DNA from: Erpobdella octoculata
Lineage: Eukaryota > Annelida > Clitellata > Hirudinida > Erpobdellidae
NCBI GenBank assembly: GCA_963978895.1
Contig: OZ022241.1
Location: 39,306,941-39,370,940 of the forward strand
DNA length: 64,000 bases
Reading direction: 5' to 3'
Part shown: positions 33,986-47,654 of the stretch, one piece after another
How the letters are laid out: the number at the start of each line of letters is the position of its first letter
Position numbering within the stretch: the stretch's first letter is position 1
Notes under the pieces: model-generated
Databases searched by the model: none
Seen by the model: the letters and a program-made list of their open reading frames with translations, nothing else
Told to the model about the DNA's origin: nothing
Program-made: the position numbers and the translations under genes

Positions 33986-34388
33986 TATCGATATACATCG
34001 ATGTCACCATAACAGATAACGAATAATATTGATATTAATAAAACAAGTATTCTTCCGAGAAACTTAAAATTAAAAAAATCCCCCGAAAAAGAGTCGTTTT
34101 CGAATAAGTTAACTCGATAAATTATCGGGCTTCGATTAATTCGACATCGCCGAAATAATTTGTTACTTTCTGACTGATCAGAGGATGATTCCTGACTCTG
34201 AGTGGCTCTCCATAAACAGGAAAGTAGAAGTAAAAAGAGATGAGAGTGATGACGAACGTTCGATTTGTTTGAAAGATGCCATTGTTTGGTCGTTTGCCAT
34301 TCTTCTTCGTTTCCTTATTATCGATAATACATTCGTATATCCGTTCGAGAGGTGGCGCGCTTACCAATATCAATATATCAAACAAATT

Positions 34389-34430
34389 AAGAAAGAGAGA
34401 GAGAGAGAGCGAGAGAGAGAGAGAGAGAGA

Positions 34431-34474
<44 letters not shown>

Positions 34475-34515
34475 AAGGGAGAGAAAAAAGAGAGAGAGGG
34501 AGAGAGAGAGAATGT
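34389..34515. repeat. (GA)n microsatellite
   Basis: About 125 bases of GA units with rare interruptions. Confidence 0.95.
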
Positions 34516-34865
34516 GAATGAAAGATGAAAGTCTTAAACCTGAAATCGTGGAGCATCGAAGACACCGCGTGAGTCTTATTGGCTCCTCAGATCGATGATG
34601 AACGATTTCTGAACTCAACACTGACGTCAGTACCTCCACATCCTGGGACTCTTCCAAACGCCATTCATTCAATTTTTTGTGAATTTTTTTTCTTTTTTGA
34701 AAAAGTGAAATTAGAAAAAAGCAATTTTTGCCGGTAAAAGAAAGAAAAAGATTGCTGATCTAAGCCGTTAATCATTTCCATTTTGCTTTTCGAGCGTTTT
34801 CAGTCGTCCGCCATATTTTACGGTCACGTGGGTGAGGAACATCTGAGTTGTTGCATTATTGATTT

Positions 34866-34899
34866 CCTCTCTCTCTCTCTTTATTCTCTCTCTCTCTCA

Positions 34900-34955
<56 letters not shown>

Positions 34956-34975
34956 TCCTCCCTCTCTCTCCACAA
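34866..34975. repeat. (CT)n microsatellite
   Basis: CT units with TTCT interruptions. It is complementary in composition to the GA tract at 34389-34515, so the two could pair as an inverted repeat with a loop of about 350 bases. Confidence 0.95.
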
Positions 34976-36533
34976 AGCAAATTTGTGTATTGTGAGAGGC
35001 AGGCACTGGAGGGCAACAGGGTCTGACCAGCATGCAACTAGTTGAAGTTTTACACCACCTAATCCCTATCAGCGATATTTCACCTTCAAAATCAGAGAGT
35101 GCACAGCTCAAACAATTGACTCTGCACCGGAAGAACGAGCTAGAATGGCTGCGTTTTAATAGTTGACCTAATCGGAAAACGTTTTCACTAGCCGACAATA
35201 GAATATTAATCATGGAAACAATAACAAAACAAATAATGTTCATAATAAAGAAAAATATTCAATAATAATTCATACATAAACAAGGAGAGAACGGCTGATA
35301 AACGTCATCTCCGCTCGGTCAGCCCGTATGTACAGGTCCCCAGGGGGTGGAGTAATCTCCGGGCCGTGGGAGACTTAAGGCCCGTCGCTAGGGAGACGAA
35401 AAGATCGTAAAAAAAGAAGAAAAGAAAAGAAGAAATCGAAAAAGAAATAAATTTCGAGTCTGCTTCCATGTGCGTGTGCGTGCGTGTGTTTATTTTTGCT
35501 TTCGTGCGTGCGTTCTTATTTAATTGCTTTCATCCGAGCGAGCGTGGCGGTTAAATTAATGAAAATTTGAAAACTGCAGCAGAAGGAGAAATAAAATCAA
35601 CAAGATTGATTGAACGCGCACATCCCTACGACGTCACTGGCGATTTCGAATTTTTAAACAATCCGACTGTTTCCCTCGCTGTGGCGGCCGATCGACGGAA
35701 AAAAGGGAGAGGAGACATTATTGCTGTTTATGTTTCATTGAATAAACAATTAAATCGCTACAGACTCTCTCCTGTTTCTATGGATCTCAGGCTTTTATTT
35801 GCAGTCATTTCAGCGAGTAGGTGATTAATTGAGCTTCATAAAGCTTTGTGTTTGCTACTGTTAGAGATGTGCCTACCAGCGAGTGTTACCGATGTTTCAT
35901 TTTTTTTTATGTCTGTTCTTGCACGGAGTTCTTTTGGTCCAAAAAAACAATTAAAATATAATAAACTGATTGTTTTTTATTTACAAAAAAACTATTTTTT
36001 GAACTGACGGCTCGCTGAAATTTTGTTCTGGAGCCTCAGGTTAACGAAATGACGGGGCATTATATATCATATAGCAACAAACCCAAGATCGGTTATAATC
36101 AAATATTCACAAGGATTAACAAGCTCATATTGTCCGCCGGTAATAATCTTGCAGCCTAGAAGAAATGAAGATAGTTCTGAAAAAACTACAGAAAGTTAAA
36201 ATTTTACTTTCCACTGTTGTTAACAGTCTGCGTTCATTAAAACTTTGTAGGCTGATAGCTGACTATTTTTTAAATATATTAAAGTCTTACAACACGTGAG
36301 ACAGAAATAGTAGCTTTATTAACAGCGCTCTTGTGATGACTATTCCATTGTACTGCGCTATATAAATTATCCATGTTATTATTATTAACATATTTGCAGA
36401 TTGGAGACACTGCACTCCCCTGTCTTGCTTATCCACACCCTCCGTAACTATAAACTATATTTATGGGAGACCAGGAGACAATTCTAAATAAAACTTTTTC
36501 AGACCAAATATTTTTTTTTCTTTATTTTCTTAG

Positions 36534-38472
36534 CCATGCATTGCTCAGTTTCATTCGACGTTTCCCTACTGATCGACCAAACTGTTCAATGCAAGTCCAT
36601 CGACGACAAACAAACTGACGGTTGGTTGGTTGGTTGGTTGGTTGGTTCATTCGCTGCGCCAAGAGGCAGGAGCGTCATTTCAGCAATTTCTTGGGAGGGG
36701 CCAAACTAAAGAAAAAATTCTTCTAATAAATGCTTGACTTCTTTTGCCTCCAAATATAAAAAATAGCTATGTGGATCGGGGGGCTAGTCGAAGATACATT
36801 TTCCAAACGTTTTCTAAACCTTTATGCATTTTTGCTTCCAAAAATAGCTGATGACCGGTGGTTAGTCAGAGGTACTTCTTCCAAAAACTGTCCAAAACTT
36901 TCTCATTATTTTCTATAAAAAAAATTTTGTTGGGGAGGAATTTCCCCCAACCCCCCAAATGACGTCCCTACTAAAAAGTGCTGGAGACGTTTTAAAATGT
37001 CAAGAATATTGCCACACATTTTGGTTTGTTTTCCTTTCACTCCAGCGAACAGAGAATTAATGCTGGATAAGACCAGAGTAGATAAAAGTCTCGAAGAGCT
37101 GGAAAACCAAATGATAGGTTTTGTCAGTTGCATTGCCAATCAAGACAGTCCGGAAGCATGTCTACAAATCTACCGTGTTCCAGAAGAAACTGGTTGGTTG
37201 TTTATTTATCTACGACTCTGGCGTACTTGGATGAGGCACACAGTAGTTAACTGAAGCTAGCCAATTTTTTTTCTTTTTTTCTCCTAAAGAATTGAAAAAG
37301 ATGAACGACAAATACAACGCCATCGCCCAGCAGTTACGAAGTGAATTCATCGAATCCATCTCGGAAACGGTCGTCTTAGAACTCTCGGAAAGAGAGAACT
37401 TAAAATACGAAATTTTTAATTTATCAAAGCTGCAAAAATGTCAAGAATACAAATACGAAGAAGAGTTGGCTGGTCTGACCCAACTCCTGAACTGGACGCA
37501 AGATCGCCTAGACGAAAAGTCCAAGGACTTACTCACGGCCCTGACGACCATTCAACTGTTGAACGCCAGTGACGACGAACAGCCAGATGAAACCGAAGGA
37601 AGCACTACTTCGGCATTAGGCATCAAATTATGCCCTGAACGGGAGCAGCTCAAGATAGAGCATCTGAGAGTTGTCTCACTGGAGAGAACGGTTGAGGAGC
37701 AGGAAGAATTGATACGAAACCTTCAAAGTGACCTACACAGTTAGTCTTATAGATACCTATTAAACGCTTGCCAGCTTTGTAATTAATCACCGCAGTAAAA
37801 ATGGCAGTAGGTAGGAAATAACAAAGTATACTTCTTGTGGATCATTATTTGACTTTTTTCTTTCCTATTCTTTTATCCAGGCTTGCAATTAGCGATGCGG
37901 AGTTGAAATCTCTTCAACTTTTTTTTTCATAATAGCTTATAGTCCTTTTACATCAGGTGTTTTAAGACTGAATCACTTCAACTGAACTGTAACCTTTAAT
38001 ATAGTAGAGGGAGGGGAGGTTGAGCCTGGAGAAATAGAAGCCTCTGCTTGTGGCATACAATAATTAAAAGTATTAAAACCTAGATCAGCATAGCTTAGTT
38101 GGTGTGGCTTTTGTAGTTTAATTTATTTCTTTAATCCAAAATAAAGGACAACGTGAGTATTAAGAGGGTCGTGATTGCAGCGTTACTAAATTTAAGAACG
38201 TCCTTAATTTAACAGGCATGAGCCAGAACTGTCTGCACCAACCTGACAAGCATCAATTGATTCCAGACGATGATAAGCTCAGTATTACCACCACGTCAGA
38301 GCCATCGAGCCCAGCGTCTGTCAGTAACTTCGTCAAACGTCTCCAGAGATCCACTCACGCTAAAATCATCAGGAGGAGTCAGCCTGATGAAGAAACGCGT
38401 TCTCCCATTCCTGACGAAGGCGGGAAAACAGTCGGGATGAATCCAGAGAAGCAGCGGATAAAAACTGACTAG
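36534..38472 (+). CDS. Unrecognised coiled-coil protein, 3' four exons
   Basis: Four exons fit together: 36534-36620, 37046-37174, 37290-37739, 38216-38472. All internal introns are phase 1 with GT-AG ends, giving about 306 residues to the stop. The first exon begins with two bases of a split codon (or at the ATG at 36536), so the gene may extend further upstream. Content: a helical region (ELMLDKTRVDKSLEELENQ), a strongly charged coiled coil (LRSEFIESISETVVLELSER, KYEEELAGLTQLL), an acidic linker (DDEQPDE), a further helix (LERTVEEQEELIRNLQ), then a Ser/Pro-rich basic tail (TSEPSSPASVSNFVKRLQRS). The central helix weakly recalls FEZ/UNC-76-type coiled coils, but not enough for a call. No membrane segment or signal peptide. 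Intron 3 holds SINE-like fragments (37800-38050). Confidence 0.68.
37800..38050 (-). repeat. SINE-like dispersed repeat, fragments of copies 2 and 3
   Basis: Two pieces of the unit seen at 25377 and 53825, arranged head to tail: the 3' part at about 37800-37915 (CTTCTTGTGGATCATT..CCAGGCTTGCAATTAG) and the 5' part at about 37930-38050 (AGTCCTTTTACATCAGGTGTTTTAAGACTG). It lies within intron 3 of the coiled-coil gene. Confidence 0.65.
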
Positions 38473-39312
38473 GGCGCCTCACTGACAGCTTAGGCGTCAA
38501 CTGTCCGAAAACCGATTTTTTCGATGAAATTATTGATTGCTATGACTTATTATTGCCATTTCAAATCACAAGTAACTGGGCAGATGTGGGGCGAGGAGCC
38601 TTTAAACATTCGAAATACGTTCGAGTCTGGAATCATCCACATCATTGTATATACATTCTTCAATTTAGAAAAAAAATTATATTGATTCTTAAAAGCTTCT
38701 AAAAATCCCTAGCAGCGCCGGGTGATCCAATTAGTATAAAATAAAGTATAGCCACGCTCATATTGATGTTTACATATATATCATTCAAAACTCTGATATA
38801 TGTAGGTATCTTAGTAATTCTAATGATCATGAACTTTGATATAACAGGATTAAACTGTAATTTTAAAAAAATACCAACAAGTATTCAGCTACATACAGAT
38901 AAAAAATTCTTTTTTTTTACTTTCCAAAGTTACAGTAATAAGCTTAATCAAAAGTGGAGCATTTTTAAGGTTCATCGACGGCCGTAACCATCCCGCGTCG
39001 TCGGCGATCAGAACATTCGAAAGCACAACCGTACATCGGAAATACGAGCTAGTCCCGTCGTTTAGTGACAGCAATTCATTTTTTTAATAATAATAATAAT
39101 AATAATTGAACCACAAAATTTAAAAAAAATAATCAGAAATTTAGTTCTTTAAAATCTAATTGGACGTTCTTGAAACGACGACGCGCCTCTCTCGGAAGCC
39201 AACCGAGACGAGAGAGTAGTAACTTCCGCCGGGTGATCGAAACATAAAATTGGAAACATTGTAAAGAAGAACTTCAAAAAAATTATTAAAACGATATATA
39301 GATAGAAGAATT
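38473..39312. other. Convergent intergenic region, no gene seen
   Basis: Space of 840 bases between the 3' ends of the coiled-coil gene (+) and ubiquilin (-). It contains an (AAT)n tract near 39087-39107. The open frames at 38763-38987 and 38889-39074 have no recognisable content. Confidence 0.5.
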
Positions 39313-42300
39313 TCATCTCTGCCTCTGTTGGAGTAGTCTGTCGATAGCAGCATTCAAATCTCCAGAGGTTGCTATCAAACCTGTAAAAAACCGGGAAATA
39401 AAAATTACTAAATTAAATACTTTTGCGAAGCAGATATTAGAAAATTATCTCATGCAAAAGAATAATTAAATAAAAAGCATACAAAAAAGACATTGATAAT
39501 GACAAGGTAAAACCACATTTAAAATATTTACCCGCATTGATACAAGCAATTTGTGCTGATGTATCATGTTTGAATTATACACTATAAGAGATGATTAAAC
39601 AAACCAAACGTCTAATATACTAACACTGGAGGTTGGCCTCTCTGTTCAGGAATCCCATGGCAGCCAGTTGATCGAGCTGTGACCTGTACCTTTGCTCTGG
39701 CGGCTCCATCTGAGGCTGGAAAGCAACATCGCGGTGTTAATTGGAATAAATTATTATAACCAGAATCAAATAAATGAAGCATTTAAAAAAAGAAAAGAAA
39801 ATTTCATGACATTACATATAATATCTCAACACGTTTTCATCGTTAATCGTTTCTAGTCCGTTCACCTTACTCTGAACGTCAAATCTTGGCAGATCAACCA
39901 CACCTGTTTCAAAGTTTCACCCAGACGACTTTTCTACAAGCCTTCCTTTAGTCTAGTTTTAAGGCCCGCACCGACGACAACATTGTCCTAACAACCCAAA
40001 AAAAAACCCAATAAATATGTTAGCTAAAAATAGAAACCAAATGATTGATTCACCTGTATGCCATCTCTACAAAATAAACAATAAATAGCTACCTGAGCAG
40101 CTTGACCTGTAGTTCCACCACCAGCAGTACCCGCCGACATCATTCTCATCATTTCCGACATTATGCTGTTCATGTCCATGTTTCTGCCGCCAGCGCCTCC
40201 GACGAGCATGCCCGGAAAGAGAGGAGGATTCAAGGTTGAGCTCGTCGAGCTGCTGTTGGTGGTGGTGGTAGTTGTAGTGGCAGTAGCCGCCGTGCTGCCG
40301 GCCGAACTGGTAACGCCGGCCGGATCATTGTTGCTTGAAGCGGTGGTGCTAGCGGCAGCGGTCCCGGATGTCATCGGGACTGGAAAAAGTGGAATGCCAA
40401 GACCAAGACTGAATGGGACAATTGAACATTAGCCAGATTTCTATTAAGTTAACAAAATAATATGAAGAAGAATCATCTAAACATTTCAACTCCTAATTTA
40501 CTCATAAAAGTAAAAAAAAAACAACAAAAAACAACAAACTTTGGAGCTTCTTGCTGGAGTTGAGCCATGCCTTGTTGGATCTGCAAGAGGGCCTGAAGTG
40601 CTCGAGGGTTTGCCATCAGTCCTTGAACGTCAGGGTTCTGGAACTGAAAATAATACGTACAAAGGATTATCATATTAGGCCGTAGAAAAGCTGTAGAAGA
40701 TCCATGCGATTGCAGCTTACCCCTTGGAGAATGTTCGGCAAACTCTGGGAAATCTGCTCTCTCATTTGTGGATTTCCTTGCAGAAGAGGATTGTTGGCCA
40801 ACACCTATTAGATAATAATAATAATAATAATAATAACCCAATAAATAGTTCATCGATAAAAATTTTATTGAAAAAAAAATGGTAATTGAAATATTTCCAA
40901 TAAAATATATTAAGGGTGCACCAAAATTTGGTTACAATAAGATTACACCAAATTTTATAAAAACCCTATTCATTACTATCATACTGCATTTAGAGTTCTA
41001 CATTTGATATCATATTGACATCTGTTAAGTTATATTAACACTGTTTATCACCACTAAATCTATTGTAGATAGAGTATTTTTCATATCGACAACCCTCGTA
41101 TAATAAGCGAACAAAATCTAACTCCTGTAAAGAGAACATCAGAATCTGGAAATTAACGTACCGGAATTAGAATCCGGCAGAGGAAAGTGAATCCGGCATA
41201 GGTTTATTATAAAGATGAATAAATTATTACTTATTTACCTGTTGAGCAAGCTGTGGATTAGAAGAGAAGTTCTGAAGCATGGACTGAAAGAAAGGAGACT
41301 GAATTAACTGTTGCATCATCTGTGGATTGGATGTCATCTGTTGGAACATGCTTTGCATTCCAGGTGAAGAGAACATTCCTTTATAAGTAAGCAGTGCAAT
41401 AAATATATATTTTTTCTATTATTTAATCTTTCTAAATTCAAAACGATCGCCTCGCGTTCCCAAAAACACGCAGAGATCTTGTCAGCACGTCAAAGTGAGA
41501 TTTCACCAATCTCTTTCATAATGAAACGAGTCTTTCTAATATCTTAATTCTATGAAACGCGCACTCACCACCACCACCACCACACCCTCACAACAATTAC
41601 AATACAAGAAGAAACTTGTTCTATTTTAAATTCGATTTTAAAAGCGGATTCAAATATCAAACCCGCTCCTAAGTTTGGAGGAGCTGTGAAAGAGTTTGTG
41701 TTTCCAGGCGACGTTGCGGCATTGTTGGGAGCTGCAGCCGACCCGGACGACCACGGATTGGGCAGGGGGTCCCGGTTTTCTTGGCCAGCGTTCGGGGCGA
41801 CACTTCCTGCATTCGTATCACCTGGTGAGAAAAATAAAAATTCAACTGTTTATACTCGACCGTAAGACGTAAACCCTCTTTCAGGCTGAAAAAGGGAGAA
41901 AAGTTAAAAAAGTTCCGTTAAAACAGAGTACTACTTTTCATTTATGTTAAAACTCTCTAACTTTTACACAAAACTTGTATGAGAACGAAAAAAAAACTAC
42001 CAAACTTGAAGAATACAAATTTAAAATTAAATATAACGAACAACAGTTTTACAAAATTTGATGATGAAAAAATGCAACTTTCGAAAAATCAAAATCTCAC
42101 TGGCGAGAGAGGCAAACGGATTTCTTCCCAAACTTTCAGTAGCAGCGTTCATCATCGGCTCTTGTATGTCGTTGTACATCCTTTGAAGTGCTCCAAATCC
42201 ACCCGGCAAACTCTGCGGACGGAGCGAAAAAGTAAGTAAGTAGGTAGGTAATAAAAGTAACAATATCATGAAATATTGTAAATATTTAACAAAGGGTTAA

Positions 42301-45300
42301 ACAGAGTAAGCACGCTTCTAGACTGGTTATTTATCATCGTTGATATTGCAAGCGTTACTGAATGTACTATAAATAGCCTTCGTAAATAGAAGATCAATAT
42401 TATTGGTTAATTTATGCCATAACCTGACAACCAATTATAAATGCACACATCAAAGTTAATTTTACATTTTAATTCTAAAGTTAAAGAAACAACTTAATAG
42501 CAAGAGGACAAGACATCAAGATGATGATCATGATACCTCTAAATTGTTCATGGCTCTGTCTTGATTTCTCAGCAGTTCCTGGAACATAGCAGGATTTCTG
42601 GCTATCTCCAGAGTCTATGTGGAAATTAATTAAAAGACATAAAGTAACGGGATGAGTAATAAACTAATAAAACGCACGAGATAAACAAATGAAGTTTTGA
42701 AAGAAAAAATAAATAGAACCCGAGATGACAAAACGTGGAAATGAATTTCAAATGAAGAAATCAAAAAATCAATAAGTAATGAAACAAAAACTTAATGCAA
42801 ATTTAAAAACTAAGATACGAACCTGTCTCAAAAGGTCTTGATTGTTTAATAAGTGCGATACTTCGGGATTTCGCTGCGAGAACATTTTTTTTTAAATAAT
42901 AAAACAATTCAGTTAAAAAAAATACACAAACAAAACATTAATTTCATTCGAGCAGTAAAGTTGACAAAAATTCGTCTCAATACCTCCATGAGTTGCTGTA
43001 TCTGAGGGTTGCTGGTGAAGAAATGCCTCAGGACATCGGGATTGGAAAGCAGTTGCTGGACCATCGGCGAGTCCATCATCTGCCTCATCAGATTCGGATC
43101 GCTCATGAGCTTCGGGAAAAAGTTGAAGTTAAAACGCATTCGTTTAAGAGTTCCGCTTACACGATCAGACCGACGGTCGCTTTACAACGTTGGCAGCTCG
43201 CTGATGAGACTAGTATCTCAAAATACACCATATTTTATAAGCTCTCAAAGTTATAAAAAAATAAAAACAGTTTATGTAAGCACCTCACCTGTCTCTGAAT
43301 ATCACCCATATTCCCCATGCCCCCCATGCCGAGACCACCGGGCATGTCCGAGCCGAAAAGGGACCCGAAGGGATCAAATCCACCCGGTTGAGAAGAACCG
43401 AAACTTCCCGTTGCTGCACTGGTCTGTAGTCAAATAACGATATTATTAAATAATATATTATTTCTTTTATTTTTACATTATTAATGAGAATATTGAATAA
43501 ATTATGTCATGAATATTGCATACAGGTGCACACGAGATCGTGGTTATACATTAAATTGCTCATTGATTTAATGAAGCTTCGTGAAGGTTTTTCCTTCATC
43601 TAAAACGAAACTCTGTTTTTTCCAAAACGAAACGGCGGAAAAACCACAACTGATGTACGTACGTTAAGAAAAAAAATTCCAACTGTAAGAAATCTAATAT
43701 GACACTACGACACACACAAAAATGATTATCTGAGAAAATCGTTACGTACGTAGGTAGGCGACGTCGCGGTCGACGGCTGCGTGGCCGCGGACGACACCTG
43801 GCCGGGGGTCTGGGTTGGCGGCACCTTTATGACGAGATGCACGACCACGCCGTTTTTGATTCCGTGCTGCTGGAGCGTATCCCCGTCTTTCAGGATCTTA
43901 CCGGCAAATATCAGACACAGTAACTCTTGTTTCGCATCAAAAGCTTTTGCTACCTCTTCTCTTAACTGGAAATAAATAAGTAAATAGATGGGTTGATGGA
44001 TGGATTAATAGATAAGGATGACAATAACTAATTAGTGATTCAACCACATGAATGTCTCTTGACAGAATTATTATGCGTAATGTAATTTAATTGTTAAGTT
44101 AATAAAACCTTTGCGAATAAAAATTTTAAACAGCTAAAAATTAAAAAAAGATATTAGAAATCAAATAAAACCAAAATGGTTGTCGTTGTCTTTAATTATT
44201 AAAGAGATTTACCAAAAAAAGAACTGTTCTCTATACTAGACGATAAATCAAGATTAGAAAATCAGTCTAAAAGAGCCAACCATTATCTGGTACAAGAGCA
44301 TGCTATAAAGATGAACTTTCTGGTAAAAAAAAAACACTACTCAAGGATGATAGGCACTTTCTGCGAAAGCAAGTCAAGGATGGATGAATATATAAAACGA
44401 CATCTGGCAATTAAGACAATTCAAAGGTCACTGTAAGAAAAGGTGCGTAGTGAGAGCCTACTTTAACCAGCAATTAAAAGAGAAAACTAGAATGACAAAT
44501 ATCTACGTTTGATATTTAAATAATTTTATTTTATTCATAAAAAATATTGAAATAAAATTTATTGTCATATCTTTGGCTCAATTATGAGATATACAAATTT
44601 ACCATAAAAAAAATTTATTTCATGTATTTTACTTAAATTTTTACAGTCAGTATCTTAGAATGCTATAAGATATATTTGCTGCTTGTTTTCATAAAACATT
44701 CACAAAATAAATATAACTAAAAAGCATAAATTCATTAAATATGATACAAATTTACCTTAAAATTGAACGCTCGAAATTAAAACTAACAAAATCTATATTA
44801 TTACACAAAATCAGACCCTTTACCGGTAAATTTTTATAAATAAAAAAATTGTATCTTTTATCTATATGAAATTCAAGTTATAAAATAATATTTCACAATC
44901 TTAAGATTAAGGCACGCAACAAGAAAACTTGTAAGTTATAATAATTTATATACAAATAAATTTGTGTTAGTTTAAAACACCGAAAATAATTTCTGGACCT
45001 ATTCTACATGATTACCTAAAAAAGTTCTAAAATGCATGTCATGCAGGACCATGTGTTGGTACATGGTAAAACAAAAACCATAGTAATTGAATGTTTTCAA
45101 CTGCTGCTGATTTTATATTTGTTTACAATAATTCTCAAGAACAATCTAGAATTTAGTGTGGTGTGAATTTGAAATTTTATTCGGTAAAAGCATGACGACG
45201 CATGGAACATGGATGGGACAAGAAAAAGAAGCTACAAGCTACAATTACAGTGCAAGTAATTAATTAAGCAGCGCTCACATTGACACACTGGACTAGACGA

Positions 45301-45413
45301 CTAACCTTTAATATATTGTCTTCTTGATTCAAATTAATTACTTTTTGCTCCTTGGTTGTTTTGACAGTTATTTTAATGATCGTTTCCACGTCGCCGATAT
45401 CTTGTTCGGCCAT
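39313..45413 (-). CDS. UBQLN: Ubiquilin (UBL-STI1-UBA proteasome shuttle)
   Basis: Fourteen minus-strand exons: 45413-45306, 43965-43750, 43423-43289, 43109-42984, 42873-42823, 42614-42537, 42212-42101, 41821-41663, 41378-41239, 40804-40721, 40643-40540, 40408-40093, 39715-39625, 39380-39313. All GT-AG with matching phases; 595 residues (human UBQLN1 589). Ubiquilins carry ubiquitylated clients to the proteasome and chaperone membrane proteins in the cytosol. The N-terminal UBL ([25 protein letters not shown]) spans about 13-85. STI1 repeats follow ([48 protein letters not shown]; a second set [18 protein letters not shown]). A Gly/Ala/Ser/Thr-rich linker lies in exon 12. The C-terminal UBA ([36 protein letters not shown]) has Cys at the exon 13/14 junction where Ala is usual. 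No lesion. Confidence 0.96.
43966..45305 (-). other. Large first intron of the ubiquilin gene
   Basis: 1340 bases of AT-rich sequence between the start exon and the rest of the UBL. Nothing recognisable is seen in it. Intron 1 is by far the longest in this gene. Confidence 0.7.
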
Positions 45414-46210
45414 TTTATTTTAAGAAAACAAATAGATACGATTTATCGAATGATTAAGAGACACGCAAACGCTGCCAATCGTGATGAAAATTATTTGTGG
45501 TGGTCTTAAGAACTTACATAAGAAATTAGCCGAGTAACAAAGAATAAAAAACTTTTTTTAAATTAATTAAAAATAAAAACCTTTGCAATTAATATTAATT
45601 TTAAGTCAAAAGATTGAAATTGAAAGTACCTAATTAAAACCTTTCTTACACGTTGGTCTTTTCATAAAGTCTCCTATTTATTTAACCAGCGGGTTTTCTA
45701 CTAAAAATCTCGGTATTTTTCTTTTTAAAATATTTCTTGTAAGGCAGCAGTCATGAAAACTTTGCATGCCAACAAATATATCAATGCTGAATTAGATTGT
45801 TCGAAACTGAAGAAATTCAGTTGGAACTTATGCAACTTCACGGACACAAAAGAGTTTCTATTATGACAATGACAAATAAAGTCCATGACCCCGTGAAAGA
45901 GAATTGACAGTTCACCGTAGGGCAGGAACGACGAGCTGGCTGCTTCCTCAGGACCATTTTTGGGAACTGCAAATTGTTAAACGATCCCTTTTCGCAACAA
46001 TTAAAATTGCATCAACATAGCAGTTGATCATATAGATAACATGATGTTTATATCGATCAATTAAAGGTTCAGGAGGCTGTGACCCAGTAAACATGGCAAC
46101 ACTTTTGTAACGTTTCTTTTTCGTTACTTAAAAAATCCCCTCGACGTCTACGGTATCGACGTTAGTCCCACGTCCACGGGTGGAAATAGAAAACTCGAAG
46201 TCTTCATGAA

Positions 46211-46573
46211 TTGACCTGCCTGATCATATGTGGTCACAGATTAACACCGTCCTGTAGGCACTCATGTTTCTCCATTCTTCCTAGGCCACTATATATGGGC
46301 ACTCATGTTCTTCCTCGGAAAAAGACGCTCCTTCCTTGGCTCCTTGTTCCAAATCTCTTATTCTGCCACGGAATGGTCTACCAATCTCACAATTCAATCG
46401 CATTCAATGCCATCAACACCGCCGCCAAAATAAAGAAGTATACAATCTCTGCCTTCCGGAAAGAACAGTCTATAAAATCACGCTATTCGTGTTTAATAAG
46501 TGTCTGCACGAAAACCGTCTGCACTACTATAGGGGGTTATTTTAGCAAAGCCATGGGGAGGGCAAAATGTTAA
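46211..46573 (+). pseudogene. Possible decayed LINE ORF2 fragment
   Basis: A 120-codon open stretch, plus an overlapping frame reading VYKITLFVFNKCLHENRL, recalls the YKIxLxVxKCLxG segment near the C terminus of CR1/L2-like ORF2. The similarity spans two frames, which implies a frameshift. It is short and diverged, so it could be coincidence. Confidence 0.3.
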
Positions 46574-46619
46574 TAAAGCCCACACATTCCACAATTTTAC
46601 TCTTAATGCTAGATCTTTT

Positions 46620-46720
46620 CCCCAAAATAGCTGATGACGGGGAAAGCAGTCATACTTACTTTTCCTTCCCAAAATAGCCGATGACTGGGGAACGTAGCTA
46701 CTTTTCCAAGACCTTATACA
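46620..46720. repeat. AAAATAGCYGATGAC repeat copies
   Basis: The motif AAAATAGCTGATGACxGGG occurs at about 46624 and 46669, and in related form at about 36758 and 36843, each followed by a run ending TTCCAA. It is probably a diverged dispersed element. Confidence 0.5.
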
Positions 46721-47654
46721 TACTAACCAACAGGAAAAAATATTTCTGAGACTCATTTTTGCTTTAGGAGCGCTGGGAATTTATTGAATGAGATTACATT
46801 AAATAATAAATATATATAAAAATATATAGGAAGCTTTGAGAGGTACCCTATAAAGCATAATCATCCCCAAAAATACACTACATTCGAGAGCCATTGAAAT
46901 TTGAATTTCATTTGAATTCTCACATTTAGCAAATAAGCATGCACCCCCTTTCAGACCCATAAGACCCTATACCTCCCTTTCTAGAATCCTGCATAAGTCT
47001 CCATTGAACAGTGGTTTCAAGGTTCCATCAGGAATGGAGTGTCACTTTGAATGAATTTTTTGTAAAAAAAAAACACTAAAGACACCAGAACTGATAATTT
47101 AATTTAAAATCAAGTTTTCAATCTGTAAACAATGAAACCTAAACAGAGAAACAATCTATTCTCTAACCGCTAAGTTTTACGTTTTTACAAAAAAAACAAG
47201 AAACCAGCATGCGCAATCATCGCATAGAAAAAAAAAACTCTCGTCATCTTTGAAAATACAATTCTCATTTTCCGTTACATTTACACTTAACTCGTAAGAT
47301 CTCCAGGTTGTGCAACATGGTGGTGAGAGACCTGTGGTTATTATCATCATCATGTTCCAATCAGCCATACAAACAAACAAACGCATCCAATTTCAAGCGC
47401 CGGTCGGATTCAATCCGACGGCCTCCGTGGAAACAGTCGCAACGTCACGAACACAAAAAATGAGTTTGCTTGGCCGTGTGCCGTAGAAAAGTCGCAATGC
47501 GATGACGTTAAAAACCACACATATAAAAGCTATAAATCCAGTTGGCAATCCTGAGATATTTGTAAGCAATGCCTTTTCAGAACCTGAATGAAGTTCTGCC
47601 CTTTAAACTGCTTCTGTTTTTCTTTTCAAACATTTTAATGGTGAATATGGAAGG

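Larger units (their letters stand above)
32306..36533. other. Region upstream of MEX3 and the coiled-coil gene; simple repeats
   Basis: No coding gene is supported. GC-richer patches at 32670-32860 and 35290-35400 may be promoter or 5' UTR sequence. Simple repeats: GAAC/AAAC units (about 32970-33030), CT-rich (33625-33760), GAT (33888-33985), GA (34389-34515), CT (34866-34975). The open frame at 35567-35824 starts at TTG and has no recognisable content. Confidence 0.5.

Noticed and set aside
35384..35397. RFX X-box-like site (GTCGCTAGGGAGAC)
   Set aside because: It fits only part of the X-box consensus and no cilia gene is adjacent; left as chance.
35567..35824. 85-codon open frame as an upstream exon of the coiled-coil gene
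   Set aside because: It begins at TTG, has no family signature, and its end does not give a convincing in-phase donor to 36534.
40163..40432. Plus-strand ORF with poly-Val/Ala
   Set aside because: It is the antisense of the Thr/Ala/Ser-rich ubiquilin linker in exon 12.
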